Counted from the stretch's first letter, positions 1 to 6,646 are shown. The stretch: DNA of 10,927 nt from UBA6183 sp041302975 (GCA_041302975.1 JBFYQC010000202.1:1-10927), one strand, 5' to 3'. Translations and numbers: made by a program. The notes: generated from the letters alone by a model not told the origin.

Positions 1-44
1 AACAAACGTGAGAATTTTGTAAAGGTTTTTCATTTTAAATACTA

Positions 45-62
45 TAGTTTGTGACAAAACTA
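45..62. repeat. Small imperfect inverted repeat
   Basis: TAG-TTTG pairs with CAAA-(A)-CTA around a TGA loop, giving seven base pairs with one bulged A. It lies in the non-coding stretch 1-235, far downstream of the minus-strand esterase. It has no T-tract and no clear role, and may be chance in AT-rich DNA. Confidence 0.25.
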
Positions 63-114
63 CTGTACTTAAATTCATCATTTTATATACATGAATATGT
101 ACCAAAAACCCTCA

Positions 115-141
115 ATTGGCGGGAACGTTTGTCCCACCAAT
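115..141 (-). terminator. Hairpin downstream of the prfA-esterase unit, possible terminator
   Basis: ATTGG-c-GGGA at 115-124 is the inverse of TCCC-a-CCAAT at 132-141, with a 7-nt loop. This gives nine pairs and one mismatch. Read on the minus strand, about 95 nt after the esterase stop, it is followed by TTGAGGGTTTTTGG, a weak T-rich tail. That fits a terminator for the minus-strand genes. The tail is not a clean T-run, so it could instead be an unrelated structured repeat. Apart from this and the small repeat at 45-62, I see nothing in 1-235. Confidence 0.35.
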
Positions 142-235
142 AGATTACACAAAATAATTAAAAATTACGATATATAATGATGCTAATGTTTAGTAAAATA
201 ATACAACTTTTTTAATTGCTGATTCGTGTAAAAAG

Positions 236-874
236 TTAATTTATACCTTCATTTAGTTTTAATAACACGTCTTTATTTATTTCATGGCCACCATCAAACT
301 CAATAATTTTTGCATTGAGTTGGTGCATCAATTCATAAACTCTTTGATGCTTTTCGGGTGTTATAAAAGGATCGTTTTTTCCTGTAATGTACGTTATAGG
401 TAAACTCTTTATTTTACTTGATAGGGGATCAATTAATTCTGCAGCTATTTCTCCGGCATAAATTACAAAAGCGTCTACTTTTTGTTGGGTATGATGTATA
501 AACCTTGAGGCGGTTGCTACACCTTGAGAAAACCCCAACACAAAAACCTTTGCTTGTAAATTTATATTAAGTGATTGATATAAGACCTGGAGGTAATTGA
601 TGTAATCCGCAATTTCTGCCTCGCGGTCTTCGCTTGTCATCCATGTTGCAACAGGCTTTCCAACAAAACCACGAGCATAAAATTTATTCAAGCCTTCTGG
701 TGCAACAATAAAACGTATGCCGTCATTAAGCACTTCAAAATCTTGAATAAAATCGGCAGCTAATTGCGCATATCCATGTAACACAAACCATACCTCGCGT
801 GTATTTTCGTTTAACTCACCCAAGGTAAAATAGCGCGCGGTTTTAGTTACCTGTATGTGGTTTTTTGTAGACAA
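236..874 (-). CDS. Alpha/beta hydrolase, phospholipase/carboxylesterase family
   Basis: A 212-residue cytosolic serine hydrolase with no signal peptide. The N-terminal strand WFVLHGY (29-35) is the usual oxyanion region. The nucleophile elbow is GFSQG at 114-118 (Ser116). The likely acid is Asp168 in TGKNDP, and the base is His197 in GGHE. The set and the length match small esterases of the YpfH/acyl-protein thioesterase type; the natural substrate cannot be read from sequence. The start is TTG at 874. The prfA stop at 887-889 is in the same frame just upstream, and the first internal ATG (residue 79) would remove the oxyanion strand. The gap to prfA is 12 nt, so the two are probably cotranscribed. 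The functional link to translation termination is unknown. Confidence 0.88.
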   Translation of the reverse strand: MSTKNHIQVTKTARYFTLGELNENTREVWFVLHGYAQLAADFIQDFEVLNDGIRFIVAPEGLNKFYARGFVGKPVATWMTSEDREAEIADYINYLQVLYQSLNINLQAKVFVLGFSQGVATASRFIHHTQQKVDAFVIYAGEIAAELIDPLSSKIKSLPITYITGKNDPFITPEKHQRVYELMHQLNAKIIEFDGGHEINKDVLLKLNEGIN

Positions 875-886
875 TACAATAGGGTG

Positions 887-1960
887 TTATGCTAGGTTAC
901 CTTCTTTTAAACGCTCTGTGTTTTCGGCAATTTGAAGTTTGTCAATAAACTCTTGTATTTCACCATTCATTACATCAGGCAAGTTGTATACAGTTAAACC
1001 AATGCGGTGATCGGTAACACGTCCCTGAGGATAATTGTAAGTACGGATTTTTGCAGAACGATCACCTGTTGAAACCATTGTTTTACGGGAGCTGGCAATT
1101 TTTTCGTTGTGTTTTTGCAATTCCATTTCATACAACTTAGTACGTAACATCTGCATAGCACGAGCACGGTTACCAAGCTGAGTTCTTTCAACCTGACAAA
1201 CTACAACAATACCACTAGGTTTGTGGGTTAACATTACCTTAGATTCTACCTTGTTTACATTTTGACCACCAGCACCGCCTGAACGAGCTGTTTGCATATC
1301 AATATCTGCAGGGTTTATTTGCACATCTACTTCTTCTGCTTCGGGTAAAACAACCACAGTTGCTGCAGATGTATGGACACGTCCCTGGGTTTCAGTATCT
1401 GGCACTCGTTGTACACGATGCACCCCACTCTCATATTTTAAAGTTCCATAAACTTCTTCACCCGAAACCTCGATAACAATTTCTTTATATCCTCCCGCTG
1501 TTCCCTCTGTGTAATCAATTACATCTGTTTTCCATCCTTTCGATTCGCAATAGCGCATGTACATACGGTATAAATCTCCGGCAAAAATGCTGGCTTCATC
1601 ACCACCAGTGCCACCACGTATTTCTAATACTACGTTCTTTTCATCTTCAGGGTCTTTCGGTACCAACAACATACGTATTTCTTCTTCCATTGGCTCAACT
1701 AGCGGAATCATTTCATCCAACTCAGCTTTCGCCATGTCACGCATCTCTTCGTCTTTTTCGTTACTTAATAACTGTTTGTTATTTTCTATGTTACCAACCA
1801 AATTACGATATTCGTAATACTTGTCAACAATTTTTTGAAGCTCTTTATATTCTCTGTTTAGTTGGGTAAAACGTTTCATATCGCCAACCACATCAGGTTG
1901 CGACAACATATCTTGTACCTGATCAAACCTAACTTTAATGGACTCTAATTTATCTAACAT
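887..1960 (-). CDS. prfA: Peptide chain release factor 1 (RF1)
   Basis: At 357 residues this is full length for RF1. RF1 recognises UAA and UAG in the ribosomal A site and triggers release of the finished peptide. The first ~100 residues are the helical, charged N-terminal domain. The stop-codon tripeptide PxT is PDT at 187-189, inside RVPDTETQGRVHTSA, which marks RF1 rather than RF2 (SPF). The catalytic GGQ is at 231-233 in SGGAGGQNVNKVES; its glutamine is the usual target of PrmC methylation. The C-terminal part keeps the conserved YNYPQGRVTDHRIG stretch. The start is ATG, with no Shine-Dalgarno sequence. A 107-nt gap with a hairpin separates it from the upstream secreted-protein gene, so it may have its own promoter. 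I see no convincing one. The esterase follows after 12 nt. Confidence 0.98.
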   Translation of the reverse strand: MLDKLESIKVRFDQVQDMLSQPDVVGDMKRFTQLNREYKELQKIVDKYYEYRNLVGNIENNKQLLSNEKDEEMRDMAKAELDEMIPLVEPMEEEIRMLLVPKDPEDEKNVVLEIRGGTGGDEASIFAGDLYRMYMRYCESKGWKTDVIDYTEGTAGGYKEIVIEVSGEEVYGTLKYESGVHRVQRVPDTETQGRVHTSAATVVVLPEAEEVDVQINPADIDMQTARSGGAGGQNVNKVESKVMLTHKPSGIVVVCQVERTQLGNRARAMQMLRTKLYEMELQKHNEKIASSRKTMVSTGDRSAKIRTYNYPQGRVTDHRIGLTVYNLPDVMNGEIQEFIDKLQIAENTERLKEGNLA

Positions 1961-1990
1961 GCCGGTAATTTTATCAAAATTTAAATTTGG

Positions 1991-2011
1991 ATTGCTTGCT
2001 TAAAAAGCAAT
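1991..2011. repeat. Perfect 7-bp inverted repeat upstream of prfA
   Basis: ATTGCTT (1991-1997) and AAGCAAT (2005-2011) are separated by 7 nt. The repeat lies between the secreted-protein gene and prfA, both on the minus strand. It could form a hairpin in the prfA leader or end some transcripts from the upstream gene. No T-run follows it on the minus strand, so a terminator call is not justified. Confidence 0.4.
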
Positions 2012-2067
2012 GCCTATCCAAAAAGGTGGGCGAATTTCGTACTTTTTTGGCACTTCACCAACCTAAA

Positions 2068-2874
2068 CTAAAACGAGTAAATGTAAATACTATCAGGTTT
2101 TTGGATGTATAACCTTTCTTTTTCGATGCTCATTTTTTGCACCCTTGTTGTATCGGGCATTGAGAAACTAATGCCTAGAGATGTTTGCCAATTATATTGA
2201 TTAATCTTACCATTACGGTAATAGTATATGTTTTTAGTAGACACTTTTACTTCGCCTATACCTTTAATAGGTATAGTTTTTAAATAGGATCCAAAAACAT
2301 CAAACAATAAAATACCATTAATTGAATCAATTACAAAAACACGATCGTTGTTATCGTGCACGCCACAAACTGCTACATCATTATTTACATACTGGCGAAC
2401 ATTTCCACTCGTTTGTTCAACAACACTTTTGTCGTTTATTTTCTTAAGTTGTAGATCACCCAAATCAAATACCCACAAATTATTATCATAAGCTCTGGCT
2501 ATGCTTGTTGCTTGAATAACATTAGCTTTGTTCAAGTCTATTTCTCCTCTGTATGCCATGTTATTATCTAAATAAATTACCTTATTCAATTCGCGGTAAA
2601 AAACAAAAATTTGCATGGGGTTGGATGCATCTATTTGAGTAATGCTACCCGTATAGTTGTAGTTTAATGTTCCTAAAAGTTTCCCATTCCGTCCATATTT
2701 ATTCAATTGGTTAGTTTGTGTTACCACATACAGGTTTCCTAAGTTATCCGTTTGAATAAACTTAGCACTTATTTTAAGTGCTATTAATGTAATAAAATTA
2801 GGACCACCGGATTGCTGGGCCGCAATGGCTAAATGAAAAAAAACAGCACATAAAATAACAAACAATTTACGCAT
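2068..2874 (-). CDS. Secreted propeller-like protein of unknown function
   Basis: The 268-residue product begins with a signal peptide: MRK, a hydrophobic core at 4-17, and a likely cleavage near AIA-AQQ (residues 16-21). There is no lipobox cysteine at the cleavage site, so it should be a soluble periplasmic or exported protein. The rest is rich in short strands with repeating phrases such as NLGNLYVV, NNLWVFDL and DRVFVIDSINGILLFD. These resemble blades of an NHL/six-bladed beta-propeller. Proteins of this general look occur in Bacteroidota, usually as hypothetical. No catalytic motif is visible. Its ATG shares one base with the lpxH stop (TAATG), which suggests translational coupling. A role in the envelope is inferred only from export and the lpxH neighbour. 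Confidence 0.8.
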   Translation of the reverse strand: MRKLFVILCAVFFHLAIAAQQSGGPNFITLIALKISAKFIQTDNLGNLYVVTQTNQLNKYGRNGKLLGTLNYNYTGSITQIDASNPMQIFVFYRELNKVIYLDNNMAYRGEIDLNKANVIQATSIARAYDNNLWVFDLGDLQLKKINDKSVVEQTSGNVRQYVNNDVAVCGVHDNNDRVFVIDSINGILLFDVFGSYLKTIPIKGIGEVKVSTKNIYYYRNGKINQYNWQTSLGISFSMPDTTRVQKMSIEKERLYIQKPDSIYIYSF

Positions 2875-3626
2875 TAGTTATCAAACGTTTTTAAAACAAG
2901 TTCATTGCCATCAAATACAGCATAGGTATTGTAACCCATCCAATCGCCAAGGTTTACATATGTACTATTCTCTTGTATAGTTCTAATCATGGGTAAATGC
3001 CTGTGGCCAAAAACAAAATAATCTACCTTGGTATGGGTTAAATATTGTTTTGAATAAAGCATCAAATACTCTTTATCATCGCCATAATACACCGCATTTT
3101 CAGTAAAGGTATGTTGCTTGCTACGTGCCGAAAACCAATTTGCTATACTTATACCAATATTGGGATGAAAAAAAGCAAATAGTCGTTGGAAAAAATAATT
3201 GCGGTAAATACCCAATATAAACTTAAACCAACGTTGCCCCGGACCTAATCCATCGCCATGCGCAATGTGAAACTTTTTATTGCCTAATACCACATCAATT
3301 GGTTTGCTATGAACTTTGCAGCCCAACTCTTTTTGTAAGTATCCAAACTGCCACAAATCATGGTTACCATGAAAAATATGTAATTCGATTCCTGCATCAC
3401 TTAACTCAGCAAGTTTGCCCAATAATCTAGTAAATCCTTTTGGAACTACAGTTTTAAACTCAAACCAAAAATCAAACAAATCACCTACTAAATAAATGGT
3501 TTTGGCATCATATTTTATGCTATCTAACCATCTAACAATTTTTTTTTCGCGCTCAAGACTGGCTGCAAAATCGGGCACGCCTAGGTGAAAATCAGAAGCA
3601 AAATATATGTTGTTACGCGTATTCAA
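2874..3626 (-). CDS. lpxH: UDP-2,3-diacylglucosamine diphosphatase (LpxH-type metallophosphatase)
   Basis: LpxH cleaves UDP-2,3-diacylglucosamine to lipid X and UMP, the fourth step of lipid A synthesis, at the inner face of the cytoplasmic membrane. All calcineurin-like metal motifs are present: DFH at 12-14, GDLFD at 48-52, GNHD at 87-90, HGDG at 123-126 and GHRH at 207-210. The length of 250 fits the family, and the aromatic stretch at 133-165 fits a lipid-facing insertion cap. The start is TTG at 3626. A stop codon lies directly upstream in frame (3627-3629), and the first internal ATG (residue 189) is far too late. The gene lies 53 nt after the LUD gene and overlaps the next gene by one base. 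LpxH is the best assignment; some related Bacteroidota metallophosphoesterases remain untested. Confidence 0.9.
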   Translation of the reverse strand: MNTRNNIYFASDFHLGVPDFAASLEREKKIVRWLDSIKYDAKTIYLVGDLFDFWFEFKTVVPKGFTRLLGKLAELSDAGIELHIFHGNHDLWQFGYLQKELGCKVHSKPIDVVLGNKKFHIAHGDGLGPGQRWFKFILGIYRNYFFQRLFAFFHPNIGISIANWFSARSKQHTFTENAVYYGDDKEYLMLYSKQYLTHTKVDYFVFGHRHLPMIRTIQENSTYVNLGDWMGYNTYAVFDGNELVLKTFDN

Positions 3627-3680
3627 TTATTTTTTGGTTTGATGCTGCAATAATACATATTGACTATCACAAACAGCCAT
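3627..3680 (-). CDS. Possible 17-codon bridging mini-ORF between LUD and lpxH
   Basis: An ATG at 3678-3680 shares its A with the TAA of the LUD gene (TAATG). The frame runs MAVCDSQYVLLQHQTKK and stops at TAA (3627-3629), directly against the TTG start of lpxH and in the same frame. It thus fills the gap between the two genes exactly. A ribosome ending on LUD could restart here and then restart again at lpxH. No ribosome binding site or known homologue is recognised, and chance is a real alternative. Confidence 0.3.
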   Translation of the reverse strand: MAVCDSQYVLLQHQTKK

Positions 3681-4348
3681 TAATGATTGTGGTGTTGGTC
3701 GTCAATTAAAAAAACAAACAACTCTTTTGGACCATGTGCGCCAATCACTAAGACCCTCTCGATATCAGCTGTTCGACTTGGCCCTGTAGTAAAACTCAAC
3801 ATACTTGGCATGTTTCGACCATATTTATTTTTTACTAACTGCATCGCCTCTTTCATTTCCATGGTAACTTGTGATGTGTTAGCAACCACAATATGAATTT
3901 GTGGGTAAATGGTAATAGCCCTGCCATTTTTAACGGAACTTAACAATATGCTTCCAGTGCGTGCCACCAAACTCTCGCAAGAGGTTATTCCCACAATTGC
4001 TTTATCTATTTGCATTTTATCTGTTACAAAAACAATACCGCTATCTTTTAATTGTAACTGCAAATCGTCTTCCCAACAATGAATTTGCTTAAGTTTTTTG
4101 CGCTCTATCAGTGTAAGCAACTTATCAATAAAATCAAACTTATTATCACAGTAAACAAACTGCCCTTGGGCTTCGGTAAAATTGCGAGCAAAGGTTTCCA
4201 AGAGTGGCTCCTGTTCTTGCGGCTGGGTATATACATTGCTTTCCAAATCAATGTTAGCGTACATTGCTTTAGATTTAAAAATAAGTGCTTGACGAACTTT
4301 TTTTAAAATTTTTTCTTTGGCTGTAGTTGTGTTTTGTTCAATTGCCAC
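3680..4348 (-). CDS. LUD-domain protein, LutC/YkgG type
   Basis: The C-terminal signature is clear: GPSRTADIE (about 189-197 from this start) followed by HGPKE, typical of LutC-like LUD proteins. A second conserved part is SCESLVARTGSILLSS at about 123-138. LutC works with LutA and LutB in lactate oxidation, but neither partner is next to this gene, so that role is unproven here. I prefer GTG at 4348, giving 222 residues beginning near the conserved AKEKILKKVRQAL helix. The frame is open to a TTG at 4375, but that codon overlaps a TATATTTG promoter-like element at 4373-4380, so transcripts would start after it. A TTG at 4357 is also possible. The ATG at residue 29 would remove the N-terminal helix. 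Confidence 0.88.
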   Translation of the reverse strand: MAIEQNTTTAKEKILKKVRQALIFKSKAMYANIDLESNVYTQPQEQEPLLETFARNFTEAQGQFVYCDNKFDFIDKLLTLIERKKLKQIHCWEDDLQLQLKDSGIVFVTDKMQIDKAIVGITSCESLVARTGSILLSSVKNGRAITIYPQIHIVVANTSQVTMEMKEAMQLVKNKYGRNMPSMLSFTTGPSRTADIERVLVIGAHGPKELFVFLIDDQHHNH

Positions 4349-4372
4349 TGCAAGCAAGTTAAGTAATTTATA

Positions 4373-4380
4373 CAAATATA
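4373..4380 (-). promoter_or_regulatory. Candidate Bacteroidota -7 element for the LUD-lpxH unit
   Basis: On the minus strand the sequence is TATATTTG, an exact fit to TAnnTTTG. It lies about 25 nt before the GTG at 4348 and would give a short leader. No TTTG -33 element is found at the usual 19-21 nt spacing; the nearest TTTG is only 13 nt upstream. The call therefore rests on the -7 match alone, which is not rare in AT-rich DNA. Confidence 0.4.
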
Positions 4381-4740
4381 GAAATTACAAGAACAAACAC
4401 ACATGTTGTTGATGATAGTTAATCCTAAGATAATTACTTTTCTTTTATTAATCCTGCTGCTTTGCTAATCTTTAACATAGACAGGTTATATCGAAGTCTA
4501 TTAAAATAGACCAAATATGCAATTGAATCTGAATCTGCGGTTTCTACTATGTTTCACCTCGTACTTTTTGAGATTTAATGTTAGACTTTAACGAATATTT
4601 CACGATTGTATTAAAGTATCTCATAACACAAAACCGTAACATGGTATTTTGAATAGCTGACAAATAATTTACTTCTGTCTTTCCAATAAATTATAAAAGT
4701 ACTTTTAAATAAGTTACCCGCTGCTTTTAGAAAAAAAGCC
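4381..4740. other. Divergent intergenic control region between LUD and panD
   Basis: About 360 nt without a credible gene separate two outward-facing transcription units. The region holds a near-perfect palindrome at 4496-4511, two copies of TTAATCCT (4419-4426 and 4448-4455) and a tandem GAATCT pair near 4525. It also has half of an inverted repeat (CGCTGC at 4719-4724) that flanks the panD -7 element. I see no tRNA, riboswitch or decayed gene. Its length suggests that regulation or an unannotated small RNA is possible, but nothing shows this directly. Confidence 0.5.
4496..4511. promoter_or_regulatory. Palindrome GTCTATT-AA-AATAGAC, possible operator
   Basis: Two perfect 7-bp arms are separated by AA. 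The site is about 120 nt upstream of the LUD gene's promoter-like element and about 250 nt upstream of panD. The short spacer and symmetry fit a dimeric regulator site better than an RNA hairpin. No regulator gene is in the window and no second copy was noticed. Confidence 0.35.
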
Positions 4741-4748
4741 TACATTTG
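4741..4748 (+). promoter_or_regulatory. Candidate -7 element of the panD operon
   Basis: TACATTTG matches the Bacteroidota TAnnTTTG consensus and ends 11 nt before the panD ATG. Transcription would start only a few bases before the ATG, giving a very short leader. No good -33 TTTG is present at normal spacing. The element sits between CGCTGC (4719-4724) and its inverse GCAGCG (4748-4753). Confidence 0.5.
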
Positions 4749-4759
4749 CAGCGCTTTTT

Positions 4760-5110
4760 ATGCATATCGAATTATTAAAATCTAAAATTCACCGCGTTAA
4801 GTTAACTCAAACCGAGTTGCATTACGTAGGTAGCATTACCATTGACGAAGCGTTGATGGAAGCTGCTAACATGATTGAAAACGAAAAAGTTCAGGTGGTA
4901 AACGTTAATAATGGCGAACGCCTTGAAACCTACATCATTAAAGGTGAGCGCAATAGTGGCGTTATTTGCCTTAATGGACCTGCAGCACGCAAAGGGTTTG
5001 TTGGCGATTACCTGGTTATTATTTCATACGCATCTATGGACTTTGAAGAGGCTAAGAAATACAAACCAATTGCCATTTACCCCGATAACAACAACCGACT
5101 AATCAGTTGA
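4760..5110 (+). CDS. panD: Aspartate 1-decarboxylase (PanD proenzyme)
   Basis: PanD turns L-aspartate into beta-alanine for pantothenate and CoA in the cytosol. It is made as an inactive chain that cleaves itself between Gly24 and Ser25, and the serine becomes the pyruvoyl cofactor. Gly24-Ser25 are present in ELHYVGS. Lys9, His11, Arg54, Thr57 and Tyr58 also fall at the positions known in the E. coli enzyme, and the phrase NGPAARKGFVGD matches its C-terminal part. The 116-residue length is typical of short bacterial forms. The start is ATG, directly after a -7-like element, with no Shine-Dalgarno sequence. The stop TGA overlaps the TTG start of the next gene (TTGA), so the two are translationally coupled. 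No panC or panB is in the window. Confidence 0.97.
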   Translation: MHIELLKSKIHRVKLTQTELHYVGSITIDEALMEAANMIENEKVQVVNVNNGERLETYIIKGERNSGVICLNGPAARKGFVGDYLVIISYASMDFEEAKKYKPIAIYPDNNNRLIS

Positions 5111-6099
5111 GTAAACAACTAAAAACCATAGCGCAAACAACTTTAATTTTTGCCATTGGTGCCGCATTTTTATACTTTGTATTTAAAGGTACCAATTGGG
5201 CCGATTTATGGTTAAAGTTTACCCAAACCAATTACAATTGGATTGCTGTGGGTTTATTCATATCCATTATCAGCCATTGGTTAAGAGCTTATCGCGCAAC
5301 TATGCTTTACAACGCCATGAATTACCGCGTAAGTACAGTCAATAGTTTAAATGCGGTTTTTATCGGTTATTTCATTAATTATTTTATTCCGCGTGGTGGC
5401 GAAGTTTCTCGTTGTGCCGCTTTAACCAAATCCAACAACTTACCACTTGAAAAAGGCTTAGGCTCTGTTATTACCGAGCGGTTGGTTGACATGGTGATGT
5501 TGCTTATCATACTTGCAGCAGTTTTTATTCTGCAGTTTGATGTTATTTTTAACTACATAAACACGAACCTTGGCGCAGAAAAAACAACCGAAAACAGCAA
5601 TTTAAAATATTACCTATTGACGTTGGTTATTGTTATTGGAGCTATTGTGTTTGCCAAACGTAAACAACTAGCAGCTATGCCCATTTTTGCCAAGGTTTTA
5701 GATAAACTTAAAGGCTTTGCACAAGGACTTACCAGTATAAAAGAAGTTAAACAACCTGCACTTTTTGTAGCCCTATCGGCAGGTATTTGGGTGTGTTATA
5801 TTTTAATGATGTACTTCTGTCTATTTGCTTTACCGGCCACATCACATTTAACTTTTACCCAATGTTTAACCGTGTTTGCCATGGGTACCATAGGAATTGT
5901 AATTCCTGCGCCCGGTGCTGGTGCCGGTACTTACCATTTTGCAGTAATGCAAGGTTTGTTACTTTTTGGTGTAGCACAAGAAGATGGCATTGCCTACGCA
6001 ACCATAGTTCATGGCGCACAAATGGTTATGTTTATCATATTGGGTGCAATTAGTTCATTGGTAGTTTTAAGCAAACACAAACAAAACGCTTCATCATAA
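5107..6099 (+). CDS. Flippase-like integral membrane protein (LPG synthase TM / UPF0104 family)
   Basis: A 330-residue protein with about eight membrane helices, near residues 8-27, 44-62, 80-95, 130-148, 166-184, 217-240, 246-268 and 296-320. Family marks are RGGEVSR at 96-102, ERLVD at 124-128 and the glycine-rich PAPGAGAGTYH at 267-277. The family (PF03706) includes the membrane half of MprF, which flips lysyl-phosphatidylglycerol; here no aminoacyl-transferase domain follows. The lipid handled is unknown. The start is TTG at 5107, overlapping the panD stop in TTGA, and the next internal ATG (residue 66) would remove the first two helices. From memory, panD followed by this family is a recurrent pairing in Bacteroidota. 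rfaE2 follows after 10 nt. Confidence 0.88.
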   Translation: MSKQLKTIAQTTLIFAIGAAFLYFVFKGTNWADLWLKFTQTNYNWIAVGLFISIISHWLRAYRATMLYNAMNYRVSTVNSLNAVFIGYFINYFIPRGGEVSRCAALTKSNNLPLEKGLGSVITERLVDMVMLLIILAAVFILQFDVIFNYINTNLGAEKTTENSNLKYYLLTLVIVIGAIVFAKRKQLAAMPIFAKVLDKLKGFAQGLTSIKEVKQPALFVALSAGIWVCYILMMYFCLFALPATSHLTFTQCLTVFAMGTIGIVIPAPGAGAGTYHFAVMQGLLLFGVAQEDGIAYATIVHGAQMVMFIILGAISSLVVLSKHKQNASS

Positions 6100-6109
6100 A
6101 AATACGGTT

Positions 6110-6604
6110 ATGTCGCATCACAAAAGTATTTTGGCTAAAGTTTATACATCAACTCAAACCCTTGCCCAACAAGTGCAAGCGTGGCAAAACAGCGGACAAA
6201 AAGTGGTGTTTACCAATGGTTGTTTTGATTTGTTACACCGTGGTCATGTAGATTATCTGGCTAAAGCTGCCGATTGCGGACAAAAGCTTGTTATTGGTGT
6301 AAACACAGATGCATCGGTAAGTAAATTAAAGGGACCAAATCGCCCAATACAAGACGAACAATCACGTTTGCAAATTTTGGCTTCGTTGCAGTGTGTTGAT
6401 GCCGTTATTTTGTTTGATGAAGAAACGCCTTATGATTTAATTAAAACCCTTCAGCCCAATGTTTTGGTAAAGGGTAGCGACTATCAGCCCGAAAATATTG
6501 TAGGATATGATGTGGTTACTGCTAAAGGCGGAGAGGTTAAAACCATTGATTTTATTCCGGGTTTTAGCACCAGCGCAATTGAACGTAAAATAAAAAACAG
6601 CTGA
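6110..6604 (+). CDS. rfaE2: D-glycero-beta-D-manno-heptose 1-phosphate adenylyltransferase
   Basis: This cytosolic nucleotidyltransferase makes ADP-D-glycero-beta-D-manno-heptose from the heptose 1-phosphate and ATP, supplying heptose for the lipopolysaccharide core or other glycans. The signature is TNGCFDLLHRGH at 35-46, with the HxGH motif at 43-46. KGSDY at 121-125 and the late GFSTS at 151-155 complete the ATP site. At 164 residues it is the stand-alone second domain of the bifunctional HldE; the kinase half (RfaE1) is not here. The ATG start is 10 nt after the flippase-like gene, so they are probably cotranscribed. The position beside an envelope membrane protein fits an outer-membrane glycolipid theme, though that link is inferred. 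Confidence 0.94.
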   Translation: MSHHKSILAKVYTSTQTLAQQVQAWQNSGQKVVFTNGCFDLLHRGHVDYLAKAADCGQKLVIGVNTDASVSKLKGPNRPIQDEQSRLQILASLQCVDAVILFDEETPYDLIKTLQPNVLVKGSDYQPENIVGYDVVTAKGGEVKTIDFIPGFSTSAIERKIKNS

Positions 6605-6646
6605 TTGGCCTAAACCATTGTTGGCTAAGCTTGTTTTAATGATATA

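Noticed and set aside
1398..1402. RF1 stop-codon tripeptide PDT as an altered recognition motif
   Set aside because: The middle residue of PxT varies naturally among RF1 proteins; the fixed proline and threonine are present, so altered specificity is not supported.
1557..1817. Open frame on the plus strand inside prfA
   Set aside because: It is antisense to the conserved RF1 sequence, serine-rich in the way reverse frames often are, and has no promoter or family match.
2013..2032. Possible hairpin between the secreted-protein gene and prfA
   Set aside because: It depends on G-T pairs on the plus strand and becomes mismatched on the minus strand, which is the transcribed one.
4079..4306. Plus-strand open frame opposite the LUD gene
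   Set aside because: It is antisense to the family-conserved LUD frame and looks like an AT-rich chance frame.
5787..6053. Second frame within the flippase-like gene
   Set aside because: It overlaps the conserved membrane segments of the real gene in another frame and has no family features.
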